Assembly: GCA_036264235.1 (NCBI GenBank)
Contig: DATARH010000141.1
Location: 1-28,550, forward strand
Length of the DNA stretch: 28,550 nucleotides
Origin: DATARH01 sp036264235
GTDB lineage: Bacteria > Pseudomonadota > Alphaproteobacteria > ATCC43930 > CGMCC-115725
Direction of reading: 5' to 3'
Positions 25,875 to 28,550 of this stretch are shown piece by piece. The number at the start of each line of letters is the position of its first letter. Position 1 is the stretch's first letter. The notes beneath the pieces were generated by a model that worked only from the letters and a program-made list of their open reading frames with translations, had not been told where the DNA came from and ran no database searches. The position numbers and the translations under genes were made by a program.

Positions 25875-26051
25875 ATGGAAGCAGCATTCCTCCGCGACTT
25901 CGCGCGCCGTTGCTCCGAATTGATGCTGGACGCGCGGACTGATGCCGCGAGGCGGCAACTCGCGATGTGGGTCGAGGAGTTCGAGCGGCGGGCCGAAGCG
26001 CTGGAAAGCGAGATCGCCCGACAAACCGGCAGAGAGCCGCAGCCCGACTGA
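25875..26051 (+). CDS. Small helical protein, 58 residues, unknown
   Basis: ATG 25875 opens 58 codons ending at TGA 26051. The sequence MEAAFLRDFARRCSELMLDA, then RTDAARRQLAMWVEEFERRA, then EALESEIARQ is strongly amphipathic and charged, and would form a helical hairpin. I recall short alphaproteobacterial hypothetical proteins with the same A--C-EL then R-QL--W-EEFE--AE layout. AAAGG lies 3 nt upstream and AGGAG 12 nt upstream. It occupies the 427-nt gap between hemB and the RNase Z-like gene. The rest of that gap holds only the promoter candidate. Confidence 0.65.
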   Translation: MEAAFLRDFARRCSELMLDARTDAARRQLAMWVEEFERRAEALESEIARQTGREPQPD

Positions 26052-26112
26052 CGAGACGAGCTTGGCGCCGCTGGTGGCGTAGCTCTCGGCCCCCTTGCCG
26101 CGCTCGGGTCTA

Positions 26113-27060
26113 TCATATCGAGGAACTGGGCCGCCGCACCGCCGCCGCACAGGCCTGAACCGTCACCCGGTCGAAATCGCCGACGACGCGAACCGCAGCG
26201 AAATGCCGTGCCGCCTCGGCGGCGATCGCCGCCGGCTCGTAGCGCCCGGAGATGTGGGTCAGGTACAGCGCGCCGACCCCGGCTTCGGCGGCAAGCCAGC
26301 CGGCATCGGCGGCGGTCAGATGGCCTCGCTGATGGGCCAGGGTCGCGTCGGTTTCGAGAAATGTTGCCTCGATGACGAGCGCGTCGGCGCCGCGGACCGG
26401 CTCGACCAGCGTCCTGACCTCCTCGGCGTCGCCGACGACGGCGAGGCTTGCACCCGGCGCCAGCGGCCCGAGCACCTGCTCCGGTTCGATGCGGCGGCCG
26501 TCATCGAGCACGACCGGCTCGCCGGCCGCGAGCCTGCCCCGCGACGGGCCATCGGGCACGCCGAGCGCCACCAGCTTGTCGCCATCGAGATGACGGCGCG
26601 GGGCGGTGTCGAAGCGGAACCCAAGGCTCTGCGTCCCGCGATGACGCACCGGAAAGCACGAAAGGCGCAGCTCACCCTGCTCAAACACGGCATCCGGCGA
26701 CAGCGGCGCCAGCGACACCGAAATCGGCGCCCGCCCCTCGCCCCACAATGAGGCGAGGTAGCGCTCGACAAAGCCGATTGTTTCGCCGCTGCCGCCGATC
26801 GTCATCTCGGCGTTGGTCTGCAGCAGCGCCAAGGTCGCGATCAGCCCGCCGAGGCCGAGCACATGGTCGAGATGCGCATGCGTCAACAGGACATGGCGCA
26901 ACCGCCGAAAGCCGACGCCGGCGCGCAGCATCTGGCGTTGTGTGCCCTCGCCGCAATCGATCAGAAACCGCGCCCCGCCGGCCGTGACCAGCAGGGCGGG
27001 GAGGCCGCGTTCCGGCGACGGCGTGCTCGCGGCGGTGCCTAGAAACGTCAGTTCGAACAT
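26113..27060 (-). CDS. rnz: Ribonuclease Z-like MBL-fold hydrolase
   Basis: The 315-residue protein has the tRNase Z layout: FLGTAASTPSPERG, LIDCGEGTQRQ at 34-42, the metal site THAHLDH (His61, His63, Asp65, His66), VRH with His140, GD with Asp211, EATF with Glu231, GHLTA with His247, and LTHISGRY with His269. It would cleave the 3' trailer from pre-tRNAs. LDH in place of the common GDH in the first motif and HLT in place of HST are small departures. A related arylsulfatase-type member is possible. It diverges from the ligase gene across 71 nt. Confidence 0.8.
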   Translation of the reverse strand: MFELTFLGTAASTPSPERGLPALLVTAGGARFLIDCGEGTQRQMLRAGVGFRRLRHVLLTHAHLDHVLGLGGLIATLALLQTNAEMTIGGSGETIGFVERYLASLWGEGRAPISVSLAPLSPDAVFEQGELRLSCFPVRHRGTQSLGFRFDTAPRRHLDGDKLVALGVPDGPSRGRLAAGEPVVLDDGRRIEPEQVLGPLAPGASLAVVGDAEEVRTLVEPVRGADALVIEATFLETDATLAHQRGHLTAADAGWLAAEAGVGALYLTHISGRYEPAAIAAEAARHFAAVRVVGDFDRVTVQACAAAVRRPSSSI

Positions 27061-27131
27061 CGGCCGCTCTCTGTCGGCTTGCCTATGGCAGAATAACAGA
27101 CAGTGCGCGGCGTTCAGCGCAGGGAGGAACC

Positions 27132-28550
27132 ATGAGCGGGCCGAATGGCAATGCGGCCGATTACTTTATCGACCGGCACCTGCGCGAGGGGCGCGGCGAC
27201 CGGGTCGTCTTCACCGATCCGTGGCGCAGCCTGAGCTACGCGCAGCTGCACGAGGCCTCCTGCCGCTTCGCCGCCGCCTTGCAGGCGGCAGGCATCCGGC
27301 GCGAGCAGCGCATCGTGCTGCTCCTGCTCGACACGATCGATTTCCCGATCGCCTTCTGGGGGGCGCTGCGCGCCGGGATGATCCCGGTGCCGATCAATAC
27401 GCTGCTGCCGCCGGACACGATCGCCTACATCCTCGAAGACAGCCGCGCCGCCGCGCTGGTGATCTCGGCGCCGCTGCTGTCGTCGCTGGCCGACGCTCTC
27501 GGCACTCTTGGCGATCTGCGCCAGATCATCGTCAGCTCGCCGGACGGCGAGACCGACAAGCCCGAACCCGAGCCGGGCGTCGCCACCTTTTCGTCGCTTC
27601 TCCTGCCGGGCCGGGCGCTGGCGGAGCCGGTTCCCTGCTCGCCCGACGAGGTCGCGTTCTGGCTCTACTCGTCGGGTTCGACCGGCGCCCCGAAAGGGGC
27701 GCGCCATCTGCACGCCAGCCTGAAGGCGACGGCTGACACCTACGGCGCGCAGGTACTGCAGATCGAGCCGGACGATCTAATGTTCTCGGTCGCCAAGCTG
27801 TTCTTCGCCTATGGGCTCGGCAATTCGATGACGTTTCCGATGGCGGTCGGCGCCGGCTCGGTGCTGTTGCCGCCGCGACCGACGCCCGACATCGTGCTCG
27901 ACACGCTGCGGCACTTCCGCCCGACGATGTTCGCGGGGGTGCCAACCCTTTACGCCGCGCTGCTCGCCGATCCGGCGCTTGGGCCGGGGGCCGGCTCCGA
28001 CCGGCTGCGGCGCTGCATCTCGGCCGGCGAGCCCTTGCCGGAGCATGTCGGACAGCGCTGGCGCGACAAGGTCGGCATCGACATTCTCGACGGCATCGGC
28101 TCGACCGAGATGCTGCACATTTTCCTGTCGAACTCGCCCGACAACATCCGCTACGGCACCACCGGCAAGCCGGTGCCGGGATACGAGGTCAAGATCGTCG
28201 ACGAAGCGGGCAACGAGACCGGCGGCAACGAGGCCGGCGAACTGGTCGTGCGCGGCGCCAGCGCCGCCGAGGGCTACTGGAACCAGCGCGAGAAGTCGCG
28301 CCGCACCTTCCGAGGCGAGTGGACCCACACCGGCGACACCTATATCCGCGACGCCGACGGGTATTACCGGTACTGCGGCCGCAGCGACGACATGCTGAAG
28401 GTCGGCGGCATCTGGGTGTCGCCGTTCGAGGTCGAGGAGGCGCTGATCGGGCACACCGCGGTGCTCGAAGCCGCCGTGGTCGGCCAGCCGGACTCGGACG
28501 GGCTGATCAAGCCGCGCGCCTTCGTGGTTTTGCAGGAAAGCGCGCGCGAC
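27132..28550 (+). CDS. Benzoate-CoA ligase family AMP-binding enzyme (partial)
   Basis: ATG 27132 has AGGGAGG 4 nt upstream. The 473 residues in the window cover the N-terminal and much of the C-terminal domain of an adenylate-forming ligase; the usual length is about 520. The ATP loop reads YSSGSTGAPKGARH, other core motifs are DGIGSTEMLHIFLSN, GTTGKPVPGYEV, and GDTYIRDADGYYRYCGRSDD, with MLKVGGIWVSPFEVE in the hinge. The opening ADYFIDRHLREGRGDRVVF and FFAYGLGNSMTFPM match benzoate-CoA ligase. It would activate benzoate or a related aromatic acid for degradation. The C-terminal catalytic Lys is beyond the window. Confidence 0.93.
   Translation, partial: MSGPNGNAADYFIDRHLREGRGDRVVFTDPWRSLSYAQLHEASCRFAAALQAAGIRREQRIVLLLLDTIDFPIAFWGALRAGMIPVPINTLLPPDTIAYILEDSRAAALVISAPLLSSLADALGTLGDLRQIIVSSPDGETDKPEPEPGVATFSSLLLPGRALAEPVPCSPDEVAFWLYSSGSTGAPKGARHLHASLKATADTYGAQVLQIEPDDLMFSVAKLFFAYGLGNSMTFPMAVGAGSVLLPPRPTPDIVLDTLRHFRPTMFAGVPTLYAALLADPALGPGAGSDRLRRCISAGEPLPEHVGQRWRDKVGIDILDGIGSTEMLHIFLSNSPDNIRYGTTGKPVPGYEVKIVDEAGNETGGNEAGELVVRGASAAEGYWNQREKSRRTFRGEWTHTGDTYIRDADGYYRYCGRSDDMLKVGGIWVSPFEVEEALIGHTAVLEAAVVGQPDSDGLIKPRAFVVLQESARD

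Noticed and set aside
25704..26150. Minus-strand 148-codon frame in the hemB downstream gap
   Set aside because: No family resemblance or ribosome site; the plus-strand 58-residue gene with a promoter candidate explains the region better.

Overview
The window is ordinary-looking chromosomal DNA from a GC-rich alphaproteobacterium. The evidence is the aapJQMP-type amino-acid transporter, the Hsp20-Lon gene pair, a Mg-type HemB, a small MAKGQ protein that I recall from that class, and long palindromic intergenic repeats of a style common in Rhizobiales and Rhodospirillales. I cannot place it to genus. I see no phage, insertion sequence, CRISPR array, rRNA or tRNA. Genes are densely packed, with many GTG starts and clear GGAGG-type ribosome sites.

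Layout. At 1-736, a truncated zincin-type metallopeptidase (minus) diverges from a pterin carbinolamine dehydratase. At 754-4330 (minus) lie a proline iminopeptidase, a PagL-like lipid A deacylase, an EamA transporter and an outer-membrane beta-barrel protein. At 4481-7873 lie a phytanoyl-CoA-type dioxygenase (plus), a small lipoprotein and an oxaloacetate decarboxylase-type enzyme (both minus), and a ketopantoate reductase-like enzyme (plus). The last gene is bracketed by two different palindromic repeats. At 8001-13859 (minus) a run reads pyrF, aapJ, aapQ, aapM, aapP, the beta subunit of a CoA-transferase, and a 47-residue basic protein. At 13946-14828 (plus) there is a RidA-like protein lacking the catalytic arginine, followed by a CoxG-like protein.

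At 14872-17734 (minus) a small heat-shock protein gene lies 4 nt upstream of lon, behind a sigma-32-like promoter. At 17895-21207 lie an alpha/beta hydrolase, a DUF4337-type membrane protein, RmuC and a 55-residue membrane miniprotein. At 21253-24474 lie a persulfide dioxygenase-rhodanese fusion divergent from a GNAT acetyltransferase, a lipoprotein with duplicated LysM domains, and a stand-alone GAF protein. The end holds hemB, a 58-residue helical protein with a good promoter candidate, an RNase Z-like hydrolase, and a benzoate-CoA-ligase-type enzyme cut by the window edge.

How the genes work together. The clearest functional units are the amino-acid uptake operon with an attached CoA-transferase subunit, and the Hsp20-Lon proteostasis pair. 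The rest is mixed housekeeping and metabolism: pyrimidine and heme synthesis, tRNA processing, sulfide or persulfide handling, and envelope functions. I did not find a clear undescribed multi-gene system. The best leads are the orphan CoA-transferase subunit, the catalytically altered RidA paired with CoxG, the repeat-bracketed reductase, and several small unannotated proteins.
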